Origin: Varroa destructor
Taxonomy: Eukaryota; Arthropoda; Arachnida; Mesostigmata; Varroidae
Direction: 5' to 3'
Length of the DNA stretch: 64,000 bases
NCBI RefSeq assembly: GCF_002443255.2
Contig: NW_019211460.1
Span: 24,720,882 to 24,784,881, forward strand
Part shown: in pieces, positions 54,301 to 64,000 of the stretch
Layout: each line of letters opens with the position of its first letter
How positions within the stretch are numbered: position 1 is the first letter of the stretch
Notes under the pieces: generated by a model
Databases searched by the model: none
What the model was told of the DNA's origin: nothing
The model's input: only the letters and a program-made list of their open reading frames with translations
Position numbers and translations under genes: made by a program

Positions 54301-55903
54301 ACACAGGACGGGGCAAGGGGACGTTGCGGGCAGAAACCACAAAAAAGGAGCAGATGAAGAGAAAGCTAGGAATAAAGGCAAAGTAAGAGAGACCAGAGGG
54401 AAAGAGAGAAGTCAACGAGATAATATGGTAAGTATACAGTGTAGAAGACTGAGAAGTTGTCCATGAAGCGAAAAGAGCAAATTTGTGAGTGAGTAGAATT
54501 TTAAACGGAATAGCGGTGGCGTCAGGCGGTCGCAGCGAGCAGCCGTCACCCATCGACTTGGATGGGGGCCAAGAAAGGAGGCCACAAAGAGGCTGGGACA
54601 AGCAGGCAAAACTTTGTCTTCTATACTTTTTTTACTTCTTTTTTCTCTCTGTCGTCTTTGCTCACTTTTTAGCCTAATCCCTGTCTGAGCAGAAGGACAT
54701 GTCGAACGGCAAAATGACAAAAAGAAAGGGCTTCGAAGACGGAAAAAAACAAGAGGTTTTGAACCAAACTGCCGAACGCTATGAGAGAACGATCAGAAAA
54801 ACCGTCCGTCAGGGATGTCAGCCGAGCAGACTAGCAATACGATCCCGTGCAACCCACTTGATTCTACCCTCACCACCTCGAAACTCACTCCGTGATCACT
54901 TCCAGACAGATCAAAGTAGGCAAGTTCCCAGGATCGTTACTGAACCCGGGCACTCCTGCGTCCTAGCAGCCTACATGGTGCCGTTTCCCTCGTACAATTA
55001 TTTTTTTTTATATTTCGTTAGATCAGACAAAAACCTTAAGACACCATAAGGCCATAGTTAAAAACCTATTTCTTAGGTAACTCTGATCTGCTGAGCGAGC
55101 AAAGCTCAAGTAACTGCCATTTAACAAAGATTTCAACATAATTAAAGGGCGTTTGTAACAGAAAGCGGTTGTTTAGTACGTGCGGCAGGCTGTCGTATCC
55201 GCTCTCTCTCTCCTCCTGGGTGTGTGTATATGATGGGTGGGTGGCTGGGTGTGTATATGTATGTGCTTTCCCATCATACAAACTAATGCAGCTCTTGTGT
55301 CCACTGGGCCTAGGCAGTTTCGCAAATGACTTCTCAAACAACACTAATAAAGGCCTGTTATTGGCCACTCTGTGAGGGCATGGGGGCGGCGACTGCGGTC
55401 AGGGTTGTACAGGCAATTCATCTTGTGCCATTGCTGCTGGTTGAGTTGACAACGCCGACGTCAGTCTATCAGGATAGTAGTGACAGGCTTATGCCTCACT
55501 GTCATCAGCAAGTTAGTGACACGGTGTCCTATCTGTGTTTATCGTCGTTATGGTCATAACTAGCTTTCCTCTCAATAGGCGATGAACATCTATGGATACG
55601 TGGCCAATTTTCCGAGTCTATTTATCCTTCCATATACATAATGAAACATGTATTTGCATAAACAGTACAAACAGCAGTAACTATAGCTACACATCGACAC
55701 ACATTTGTAAAAACCCATTATAGAATTGTTTTGTTATACGAATTAAACAATTTTTCGATATATAAAAAAAACACCTGTCATGGTAGGTTTTCATGTTGCA
55801 GGCATACTGGCGCAAACGATCAAGCCGATAGCTTAATTCTGGCTCGTAATTCCAATACATAATAGAACGGATGAGAATTCTACTTGTAATAGAATGCCTC
55901 TGA
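51386..55903. other. No gene recognised
   Basis: GC-rich to 53.1 kb with a GGC run at 52,627-52,645, then AT-rich. Frames at 52,575-53,006 (-) and 52,626-52,943 (+) lie over the same GC-rich bases. The frame at 53,717-54,046 (+, ATG start, 109 codons) is plausible but unrecognised. Confidence 0.45.
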
Positions 55904-56224
55904 AACAACGAAGAGCTCGCAACTTACAAGGAATACGCTAACGGAGAACATATATGTTATGTTAAGATTTCCGATGATAGAGTCATACTGAAGATAAGAC
56001 TATCATCGTTGTCCAAAATAAACACAGATGCTATTTTTGTCTTCGAAAATGAAGATTCATATCTGTTTAATTATAACAAGATGATGCACGATTTATTCAA
56101 GAAGTTGCGTTCAGAAGAAAGACGTGATCAGTCTTATACACGATACGCGTATGAAAACGGAACTCCATATATATCTATGTATATACTACTCACACTCCAC
56201 AGTTTAAATAGCAATATTTTATAA
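55904..56224 (+). CDS. Candidate AT-rich open frame, 106 codons, function unknown
   Basis: Starting just after an in-frame TGA at 55,901, the frame stays open to TAA at 56,222-56,224 although local DNA is AT-rich, where stops should be frequent. The translation has protein-like alternation of charged and hydrophobic residues, for example HICYVKISDDRVILKIRL followed by INTDAIFVFENEDSYLFNYN and then a Lys/Arg-rich segment. First-codon positions are purine-enriched. There is no ATG at the start, so it would be an internal exon, a degraded gene fragment or part of a mobile element. A GTATAT donor-like site lies near 56,179. I cannot name a family. Confidence 0.3.
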   Translation, partial: NNEELATYKEYANGEHICYVKISDDRVILKIRLSSLSKINTDAIFVFENEDSYLFNYNKMMHDLFKKLRSEERRDQSYTRYAYENGTPYISMYILLTLHSLNSNIL

Positions 56225-56270
56225 AATCCAAGATCGCCCGTACCCTCCACTTTCATTCCTCCTGCAGTCA

Positions 56271-56765
56271 TTACACATATGCAGTTAAACGTCTATATCT
56301 ATTTAAATGCTCATCTATTTGTAGATTTGTACGCGTGCATTTAAATATTGTTGTAGGGTATAATATGCCGCACGTTGTGTACGTTACCAAACGCTTAGTA
56401 GCGAGGCTTAGCTTGAAAAGTTTGTAGGGACAAAGAAGGGCATTAGCAGCGAAGTGGAAAAGGGGGAAATGCCAACAAGGGTTTTCGAAAGCAGGAGAAC
56501 GATTGAGGGGGTCGACGGTAATAAGAGAACGACAGAGTTTTTGGAGCAGCACGCGCTCTCCGGCTCCGATCCAAGTTTCGGCTTCGACATTGGCCGGCGT
56601 CGAGTAGTGCTCGCCTGATAACCGGGGCCAGCTGCTGCTGCCGCTTGAAACCAAACGGTCGGCCGCTTCGTAGGCAGCTGCCTGCCATAGGCACGCTTCC
56701 CCGTATAGCTGCTCCCTCATCTTGTCCGTGGTTCGCTTGGTTTTCGTGATCGGCCGAAAACGCAT
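56271..56765 (-). CDS. Candidate ATG-initiated frame, 164 codons, function unknown
   Basis: The frame starts at a true ATG (plus-strand complement at 56,763-56,765), has a second in-frame Met at codon 16, and stops at TAA complementary to 56,271-56,273. The first ~95 codons are GC-rich and rich in Glu, Ala, Ser and Trp (for example MREQLYGEACLWQAAAYEAA), with a codon pattern that looks coding. The last ~60 codons turn AT-rich and less protein-like, so a genuine exon might end before them. An overlapping frame from 56,775 is also open for 110 codons. I recognise no domain and no signal peptide. It is convergent with the candidate at 55,904-56,224. Confidence 0.25.
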   Translation of the reverse strand: MRFRPITKTKRTTDKMREQLYGEACLWQAAAYEAADRLVSSGSSSWPRLSGEHYSTPANVEAETWIGAGERVLLQKLCRSLITVDPLNRSPAFENPCWHFPLFHFAANALLCPYKLFKLSLATKRLVTYTTCGILYPTTIFKCTRTNLQIDEHLNRYRRLTAYV

Positions 56766-58961
56766 GCGGGAGCACGTTTTACGATTAGCCCTTCCGCCCT
56801 TTTGCCTTCGGTGCTTTTAGGACACGGCGCTAGGCAAGGGCAATGCCGGCAGGCGGCCAAGCTGTGAGTTGGGAGCTAAGGGAAGTGGTGAAGTGGATTG
56901 GGGGTAGCGGTGCTCCCCCTCCCGAGATGGGAAGTGGCTGGCTACGCTGCTGCTGGTAAAACTGCCGAGGGAGGGGAGAGGGGTTGCTGCTGCCACCGAG
57001 CTAGCGAGGTCGCCCTCCCGTTCGCCCGCAGACTGTTGATTCAGCCTTTGTGTCGTGCCATGCCAATCCTACACAGCAACTGGCCAAGCCATACGCGAAT
57101 GCACCCGAAAGGAGTCTAGCTGGAGGCAAACGGGGAGCAATTGCTGCGGAGAAACTCCTCAACCCCCCCCCCCCCTCCTCCCCCTTACAAACAGTCGCGC
57201 TTTCTCGGCGGCCTGATGGCTAAAACATGAAGTCGGTGCTTGTGGGCTGCTGCCGTTGCTTCGCCAAGAGTCGTCGTTGCCATCGTCATCATGAACGGCG
57301 GGGGGCAGCGTTGGTGTGGTGGAGCCGGAGGCGGCGGCAGCTGCCAGTAGCATCAATGGTTTCGGCTAGATCGTTTCATGTAAGGTGGGCGGTCAGGGCA
57401 AGGCAAGGACGGGCTGCGGATGAAGTGGTGAACACAGAACTGATGGCAACAGTAGTAGTAGTAGTAAGCAAAAGTAGCAACCTGCAGCGTTGGTGGCTAT
57501 ACGGGTAATGCCCGCTCCTAATGCTCAATGGTGACCGACAGCCTGACTCGCTGCCTGACTTTCTGGGCAGAATTCGCTACTGTTGCTGCAGCACTCGTTT
57601 TCCGAAGGAACAGCCATCCCAGACGCCCTATACAAAGTAAACCAACAGGCCTGCAAGCAGAAGAGAACCCTGCACCCCTATGCTAGCAAAAGAACCGAGA
57701 GGCTGAGCAACCGTGGTCCAATAGGAGTGGAGGCTAGTGGGCGCAAGTGTCCGGCTGCTCGTGTGTGACTATACTATATACAAAGGCGAAGAAGAGGTGA
57801 GCGGAACAGGCGCCGAGTTCAACCACCGCCTGCTACCATCGTGACAATTCTAAACAGTGGTAAAATTCCACTAAAGCTAGCAGCCGTTGAATAGAGGTAG
57901 TGCTTAGTCCGTCGCGTTAAACCTGGGCTTGAATCGTCATCATCGTTATTGAAGCAGCATTGGGGATCTTTAAAAAGTCGGAGCATGCGATGACCGCAGA
58001 TAATAGTAAGACACAGGAATTTGTTATATAGACAGCGTCGCCGGTTCTCTTCAACGGAACGAACGACACGTAATTTTTTTATTTGTACCCATATAAGTGT
58101 GTGTGTGTGTGTGTGTGTTTGTGTACCCGCCTTCTCTGGGCTCCCTTCTTTCTCTAGCTTGTTCTTGCTTTTCATTTCGGCCATCTGCAATCGACCTCAT
58201 ACAAACATACTCGTAGTTGTTGTCGGCATATCTCAGATAGAGCTTTCGCTCTTTTTTTATCTTCCAGGCAAAACAAATCGTTGAACAGCTATAGATATTT
58301 GTTGTTACATAAGATCCTTTAGCACAGACCTAAAGGCAGCGCTGGTATTCAGATCCGTGATTAACAAAGTAAAGCAAAACAACTAAAAGCTGAAAAGTTT
58401 ATTTTAGCAGCACTAGCGGTACTTGTGATATTGTTAGTCATGGCTGAAACTGGCGACGACCAGAACGGCAACCAAAACGAAGCCTTTAATATTTATATTA
58501 TTATATCACCATGTGCGTACACATAGTGAGTGATCTATCGCTGCTAATAGCGAGACAGCCGTGGACACATTATGTAAAAAAAACATATATATACAGATAC
58601 ACATAAGTGGACGTAAACTCTTAGTTGAGTGTGTGTGTGTGTTATCTGTCATTTGTGCGTCTTAATATGTGCCGGGTCTATATATAACTTAGCAGAATGC
58701 ATAACATAAGAAGAATATGTATAGCGAATAAACGACCACACAGATTTGACGCGAAGGAATAAATCTTATGGCCAGTCCCGCAGTCATAATATTATCGCGA
58801 TGTACAAATAAGCTTTTGATCCACGATGCATCGTCTCGGCGCACTAAAACTCCGATGCTGTCTCTCTTAGATCTCTCTGCGTTTCTCTCATTTATTTTTG
58901 CCTGCGTTCGTCCGCTCGCTTGGCCATTGTTACATTCTTTCCGTCATTCTTATCATTTCAG
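56766..58961. other. No gene recognised; C13 and (GT)n tracts
   Basis: A run of 13 C lies at 57,163-57,175 and about eleven GT units at 58,097-58,118, with a second short GT tract at 58,629-58,642. A short GTA run lies near 57,450-57,465. The 5' part is GC-rich with overlapping frames on both strands. Confidence 0.5.
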
Positions 58962-59216
58962 ACGTCCCGTTCCCGCACCCCCGGTGACTCCTGGTCCGTG
59001 TCGGTCTCTTCAGTGCTGCCACTGTCATTTATAGATGCGCTCCGTTCTATTTCATATCGTAGCTATTCCAGTGTCAAAAAAATAAAAACGAAAAAGAAAT
59101 CGGTTCAACTCGACTACAAAATGCCAACGATAGCGGCCGAACTCCGTGGCGGTTCCTCCCATTCCCCTGAAAAAAAACGCACGACCATCGTCCCTGTCGA
59201 CCCGATCGTCCCTTGA
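58962..59216 (+). CDS. Candidate terminal exon after strong splice-acceptor-like tract
   Basis: A pyrimidine-rich stretch (CATTCTTTCC...CTTATCATTTCAG) ends in AG at 58,960-58,961. From 58,962 the frame runs open for 84 codons to TGA at 59,214-59,216. The predicted peptide is Ser/Arg-rich at first, has a lysine-rich KKIKTKKK segment in the middle, and ends with a Ser/Pro/Lys-rich tail (SPEKKRTTIVPVDPIVP). No upstream partner exon was found. An AATAAA lies at about 59,879, some 660 bases downstream, which is weak support. No family recognised; it could be chance. Confidence 0.2.
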   Translation, partial: TSRSRTPGDSWSVSVSSVLPLSFIDALRSISYRSYSSVKKIKTKKKSVQLDYKMPTIAAELRGGSSHSPEKKRTTIVPVDPIVP

Positions 59217-59676
59217 CCGGCAATGGGAGCTGTCTTTGCCAGCTAGTCCAATCCACCTCAGTCTTTTTAGACTAGCACACGCACGTATCCACGCACATAC
59301 ATTCACGACCGGATTCAGTGGAGTTGAGTCGCAGTCGCACTCAACGGGCAGAGTGGAACAGCAGTGGCAATAGCGATACCAGCAGCAGATCCCAGGATCG
59401 AATTTTGGTCGTAAACTTTAATTCTGTCGTCGGAGTTATCGTCATAAAATCATCTTATTCCTTTAGCCCAGTTCGCTCGATGGCCATATGGCCCAGCCGT
59501 CGGATGGACAACGACTCGGCGAGCGAGCGGTGATCGGCCCGCTGTTGTCTGCCAAGCCGAAGGAAGCTTACCATGGCATGTAGTGGGCGTTTCAACAATA
59601 TCTCCGTCTGGTAGCTATTTCTACTCTGGTTCGCTCGCTGACTGTGGCGGCGGCAGCGGCGGCGACGGCGATAGTA

Positions 59677-59770
59677 GTGAGGGAAAGTAAACGAAACTGA
59701 GAGACTGGGAAAGAGACGGAGAGAGAGAGGTGGATGAGGGAGCGGTAGGAAGAGGAGAAGGGAGACGGCA
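59677..59770. repeat. Purine-rich tract of about 95 bases
   Basis: The plus strand is nearly all A and G, including GAGAGAGAG. On the minus strand it reads as a pyrimidine tract containing CTCTTTCCCAG, which resembles a splice acceptor. It immediately follows a GGC-rich patch (59,644-59,670). Confidence 0.6.
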
Positions 59771-60248
59771 TCGAGCGACAGTGATTGAGAAAGAATGAGC
59801 GGGCAAGCGAGACTCTAACCCAGCAGCGCAAAGGCAGTTCAGTCTCTGGCAGAGGGATCCGAAGATTTTTAATAGCTCAATAAAAGCAAAGGGCGCCAAA
59901 TAGCGTTCTTTACGATCATCGGTGCCAGGTGTCACAGTTCGACTGGCCTGGTATGGTCTTCTCCTTTTTTTCCGTCGCCTGCCATCGGTTGCGTTGTGCC
60001 TGGCGTGACGTCCTGGCCCGGACACACCACCACCATGCGTCCCGACGGTCGGGTATGGCTCCCTTGTTGCAGTCACCGCTAGTTAAGTTGTCTACGAATC
60101 AGGCCGAATACGAGTCAAACGCGTTTGTTACCATTGCGGGGACAGCGGCGGCCGCTGGCGTCGCCGTTTCTGCAGGCATCGTCACCATCGTGACAAACTG
60201 TGCTTAGAGCATGTTCGATATTGCCAGGAGATACAGTACGGAAAAAAC

Positions 60249-60301
60249 AACGCCGCTATTCAAGATCCCCTAGTTCCTAGGAGGTCTTGAACAGCAGCGT
60301 T
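60249..60301. repeat. Strong 25-bp near-perfect hairpin with 3-nt loop
   Basis: Left arm 60,249-60,273 and right arm 60,277-60,301 pair at 22 of 25 positions around a loop TTC at 60,274-60,276. All three mismatches are C/A or A/C and each could arise from a perfect palindrome by one transition; one further pair is a U-G wobble in RNA. The stem starts with AACGC/GCGTT and contains TTCAAGA/TCTTGAA. It may be a small palindromic element or a structured RNA. The three-base loop is tighter than usual for an animal microRNA precursor. No microRNA sequence that I know is present. Confidence 0.75.
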
Positions 60302-63300
60302 CCGTCTACGTTAAGCTACGCTTTATCTTATAAGCAAGAAGCCGAATACAATGACAGGCCGAGCAAGCCACAAACAGACTAAATGCATGAGAGGCCGGAC
60401 GCTCATAAATTAATGCCCTGTTTGCATCGTATGTAGTACATGATGCACGGCCCGACAGCGAAGACGATGCTTTAGGGTCAAACGACAAATTGGCAAAAGC
60501 GGTCATCGAATGCCAACGGCGTTGCTACGTGCATCACTAGTATTTGCAGCTGTTTAGCTCATGGTTACCTGTTTCAGGCATTAATTAAAAGGGCGCTCTA
60601 AACTCTGGTGTATTTTCTGCTGGTTCGTCGTTATTGTTTGCATCGTCCTGTAATGTCGTCGACAACACCGTTGGAAACAGCATTGGTAGTCACGCTCATC
60701 GGCATCTTATTCTGGACAAAACCAAGGGATAGCCTGCTGATGCTGCCGTCGTTGCTGTGATCGATAGCAGCAGCAGCAGTTAAAGTTGCACTAGAAGCAG
60801 CCGAGAAAGCAACAAACGTTAGTTCTACTGCTGCTGCTGAGAAATAGCATATGCAACATATAATCGGTTGGCTGACAGTTCGAGCCTCGTTTGCGGTAAA
60901 CGGAAGTGAGGAAAATATGGAGAGGGACTGGGGAATCGAGAAACTAAGCAGTCAGCCTCAGTGTCCAAAAAGGTTATTCGTTAGACGAAACTTAAAGCGG
61001 AACGACATGAAAACGACTAGTGAGACAAAGAAGTTGGAACGGCACGGAACATTAAAAAGGGGGTAAACAAGGAAGAGAAAGATCTTTCGCGTCGAGACCA
61101 CTACTGGCACTCGCGATTCGCTAGGTTGTACGTACCGTAGGAGCAGGAAAAGCTCGTGCGCCTTGAGAATAACCCGTATAGAACTCACACAGAAGAACTA
61201 CGCGTGTGGCCTGTTATCGAATGGCTCACTTATGCAGGATCATTATGGAAACCGAAAGACACAAGTAGCCGGACGGCCAGGCCTTAAACTGAACAAGGCG
61301 CACGCAAGCGAATAGGACCTAAATACGATAGGAGCCGGGTCGTCGTGGGGGAAGGAGAAAAGCGCTGGAGCTGGAGAGAAGTTGGAAGATTTTGAAGAGG
61401 CGGCAGTAGCAGCAGCTGCGGCCGAGCAACGACTGGTTTCATTTAAAATGACAGCGGCACCGGTCAAGTCGTCAGAGCTCCCTACAGCAACTCTAAACCT
61501 ACGGATCCGAGGGAATCTGGTTGGGAAGAGTCGTATGACATACCCAACACATCCGGCCAGTCGTTGGACTCTTCAGTGAGTTCTCCAGATCAGCCTGAAT
61601 TGAGGAATGATAAGAACAAAGGAACAGGAGCGAGCCAAGAACGACCAACGACGGCGACTACGACTACGGCGAACTGCGTCCCGGACGCTGCTACAGAGGT
61701 AGGGCTGGCTCGTGCTTCGAGGCTATGAGATAATACACAAAATGCGTTTTGTGAAACGAAAACGAGTGGGAAAGAGCAAATTCTGGTGAAAGCGAGTAGC
61801 AGTATACGATAGAGAAGTTGAGAGAAGATAAATTACGCAGGGAGGGTGTAAGATTGTGATGCACACACGTGATTCTAGTGTGTATGACAATAGAGCAGCA
61901 ACGGTGGACGACCTGAACGACTATCAAGCGTCTGCGTTGTTAATGGCTGCGCTGGAAGCGGGTAGTCAGTGGAACAGCTGCTGTACTGCAAAACTACTCA
62001 GCGGGCGGCCTCCATTCCACCAGCGATATCCAAAACTTGCATATATTGTAGTTGTTGCTACGAGAACTCGAATAACCTGATAGAGCTTGAAGCAGCAAAA
62101 GGTCTTGGGTTTTAACACGAATAGCAGGAAGTGGATAAAGTGGGAGCAAGGGCGTGGTTGGTGCGTGCATCACGTCATAAACAAAGTGCCGTCTGGCGCA
62201 CCTTCGATGCGTAAGCGACACAAGTAATGTGAGTAGGGGTGCCACTTTCTCAATACAATACAAAGACCGAACGAAAACGACAAGAAGCAAGACAAAACAT
62301 TCACAGTGCCAGTTTTTCGCGAACTGTCTGAACGAGATGCATTTCATCTGAACAACCGATTTCGCCATAGGACCTAAAGAAAGCGATCATGTCCTACTGT
62401 CAATCCAACCGCCACCGCTATCGTCACTGAAAAACGAAGGTACAGAGCACTCGTCCGACGTACTTGTTATGCCCGTCAACAGCAGACTCTTGCCTCATTT
62501 TTACCAGTAGGTATCTGGGATGTTTGCTGTGTGACTATGTAAGACTGGGCGTGCGAGGCAAGCCGTAAGCTCTGCTTCCCTCTGAGCTCTCGGAACAATG
62601 GCATTAAGAAGTGTTTGTTGGTTTGTTCGTTCTCTACAAAAACCATCATTATTTCACCAGAGCGAATCGGCCATGGACAAAGTCGGCTTGGGAGAAACGG
62701 GCAGAACGGATCGAAGAGTGGTTTAGGCAGAAGCAGTGGAAGTCACGGGTCGAACGGTCGCTTGTACCGCTTGCTCCCGTCATCTGAACTCTCGGCCTTA
62801 TCCTGCGCCCGCCGACCAGTAAGCCAACGCACAAGCAGCCGCCCAGCAAGCGGGTTACTAGCTAGGAAAAGCCGCCGAACCCAGCGAAATTGGCACGACC
62901 AAATCGGAGTGTTTTTTAGCTCCACTAAAATGGCACAGCGAACTCTCCGTTCCTGGGACCTTTCTCCCATTCCGTATCTATCTTTCTCGCAGGGTTGGCC
63001 GTACTCGCTATTAGCCGGCAGCTTTTCGTAGAGACAGACAGCTCCGTTTTCCGCTCTTTCTTTTTCTCTCGCAGATTCGGCCGAAAGCGTGTTGCAGTGG
63101 ATCACCAGGGGCGGCTCAGAGTATGGTAGAGAGTACTGAACCACTGCCCTCTTTCTGCAAGCATCGGTCGGCCGGCAGCCGGTTGAAAAGCTTGCACTAT
63201 CCAGTGCGAGCAACAGCAGCAGCAGCAGCAGCGATGGCGGCGAGCGGTATCAGCTAATAAACTTGACCTCCATTTTGGACTCAGCCAGACCCATGCTTCT

Positions 63301-64000
63301 GACAGCCTTTGCCTGCAGCCACTTCATACGCTGGAAGGACATTACTTGGCTAGGTCCTACGAGAGTGAGAGAGACGACGGTTGAAACACGGAAAACATGT
63401 GGGGTAGAGGGAGGTGGGATAGGCACGAAGTAACGGGAGCTGAACTCTAGGCAGCTGGATCGAGAAAAGGTCAAGATAGCCAGCCAGTTAGCCAGCTAGC
63501 TAGACCAAGATGAATAGGGTAGGATTGGCGGTCAACATGCTTACTACACACCGGCCATTGCCGCATAGATTGTCTGCCTAACAGCCTGGCGCTTTTGATA
63601 TAAAATCATAAATCACAATCATCTTTCCTGGCTTTCCTTAGGTGGCTTGATATTGGCCACCGCCTCACAGGCCGGGCTCTTAGCAGTAGAAGACACTGAG
63701 AACTCGTTGCAGCGGCAGCGGTGTCACAGCGGCAGACAATGGCAAGGACGGATAGCTAACTCCCGACTCGAATAACCGGCAGCAGAAGCCGTACTGTTAT
63801 AGTAACGTAACTGCAAATATAAGCAGCGGGTGAATAGTAGGACGATATAGACGTATGATAATGTCATATATATTCTATCATAGTGACGCCGTAACCGGAT
63901 CTAGCTCCCACTGCAGCCACTAGTCTGTTTTATGCACGCCCACTTGGCCAAATTGATCCAAAGGAAAAGTGATGATTCATTTTACACCACAGTTCACCGA
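60302..64000. other. No gene recognised
   Basis: Mixed GC-rich DNA with CAG and CTG clusters (60,768-60,780; 63,217-63,231). Frames at 62,615-63,031 (+, 138 codons) and 62,743-63,213 (-, 156 codons) cover the same bases; neither has a recognisable domain. Confidence 0.45.

Noticed and set aside
62615..63213. Opposed frames of 138 (+) and 156 (-) codons
   Set aside because: Mutually overlapping, no recognisable domain and no supporting splice or start context.

Overview
This window looks like nuclear DNA from an invertebrate, most likely an arthropod. CpG is not visibly depleted, base composition is mixed (GC-rich triplet and tetranucleotide patches alternate with AT-rich stretches), simple-sequence repeats are abundant, no bacterial operon-like gene packing is present, and there is a decayed mariner-family transposase. 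A parasitiform mite or similar small-genome arthropod would fit. This is an inference from texture, since no marker gene is present.

I recognise no intact, named protein-coding gene. Almost all open frames are short, overlap one another on both strands, often lack an ATG and match no family I know. The window is best read as intergenic and/or long-intron DNA. Four reading frames are listed as low-confidence candidates because their composition or flanking signals are better than background: 44,776-45,303 (-), 55,904-56,224 (+), 56,271-56,765 (-) and 58,962-59,216 (+, directly after a strong splice-acceptor-like tract). None has a function I can assign.

Layout. 0-11.5 kb: unannotated DNA with a GC-rich block at 6.6-7.3 kb and small palindromes. 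About 11.54-11.63 kb: a tRNA-like element on the minus strand with a perfect B box, probably a tRNA-derived SINE or tRNA pseudogene. 17.57-17.65 kb: a run of 26 A between 21-base imperfect inverted arms. 21.9-25.4 kb: a (GGA)n tract, AT-rich DNA, then a compound CTG/CTA triplet array of about 200 bp. 32.35-32.87 kb: the mariner transposase remnant, broken by frameshifts and stops. 39.7-41.9 kb: several microsatellites, a possible repeat end and two clean palindromes. 42-63 kb: GC- and CpG-richer DNA with many triplet repeats, purine/pyrimidine tracts, the four candidate frames, and a strong 25-bp hairpin at 60.25-60.30 kb.

I saw no rRNA, CRISPR array, viral gene or functional gene cluster. 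No previously undescribed system is demonstrated here. The items most worth following are the 60.25 kb hairpin, the hairpin-enclosed A26 tract, the compound triplet array and the candidate frames at 44.8-45.3 and 55.9-56.8 kb.
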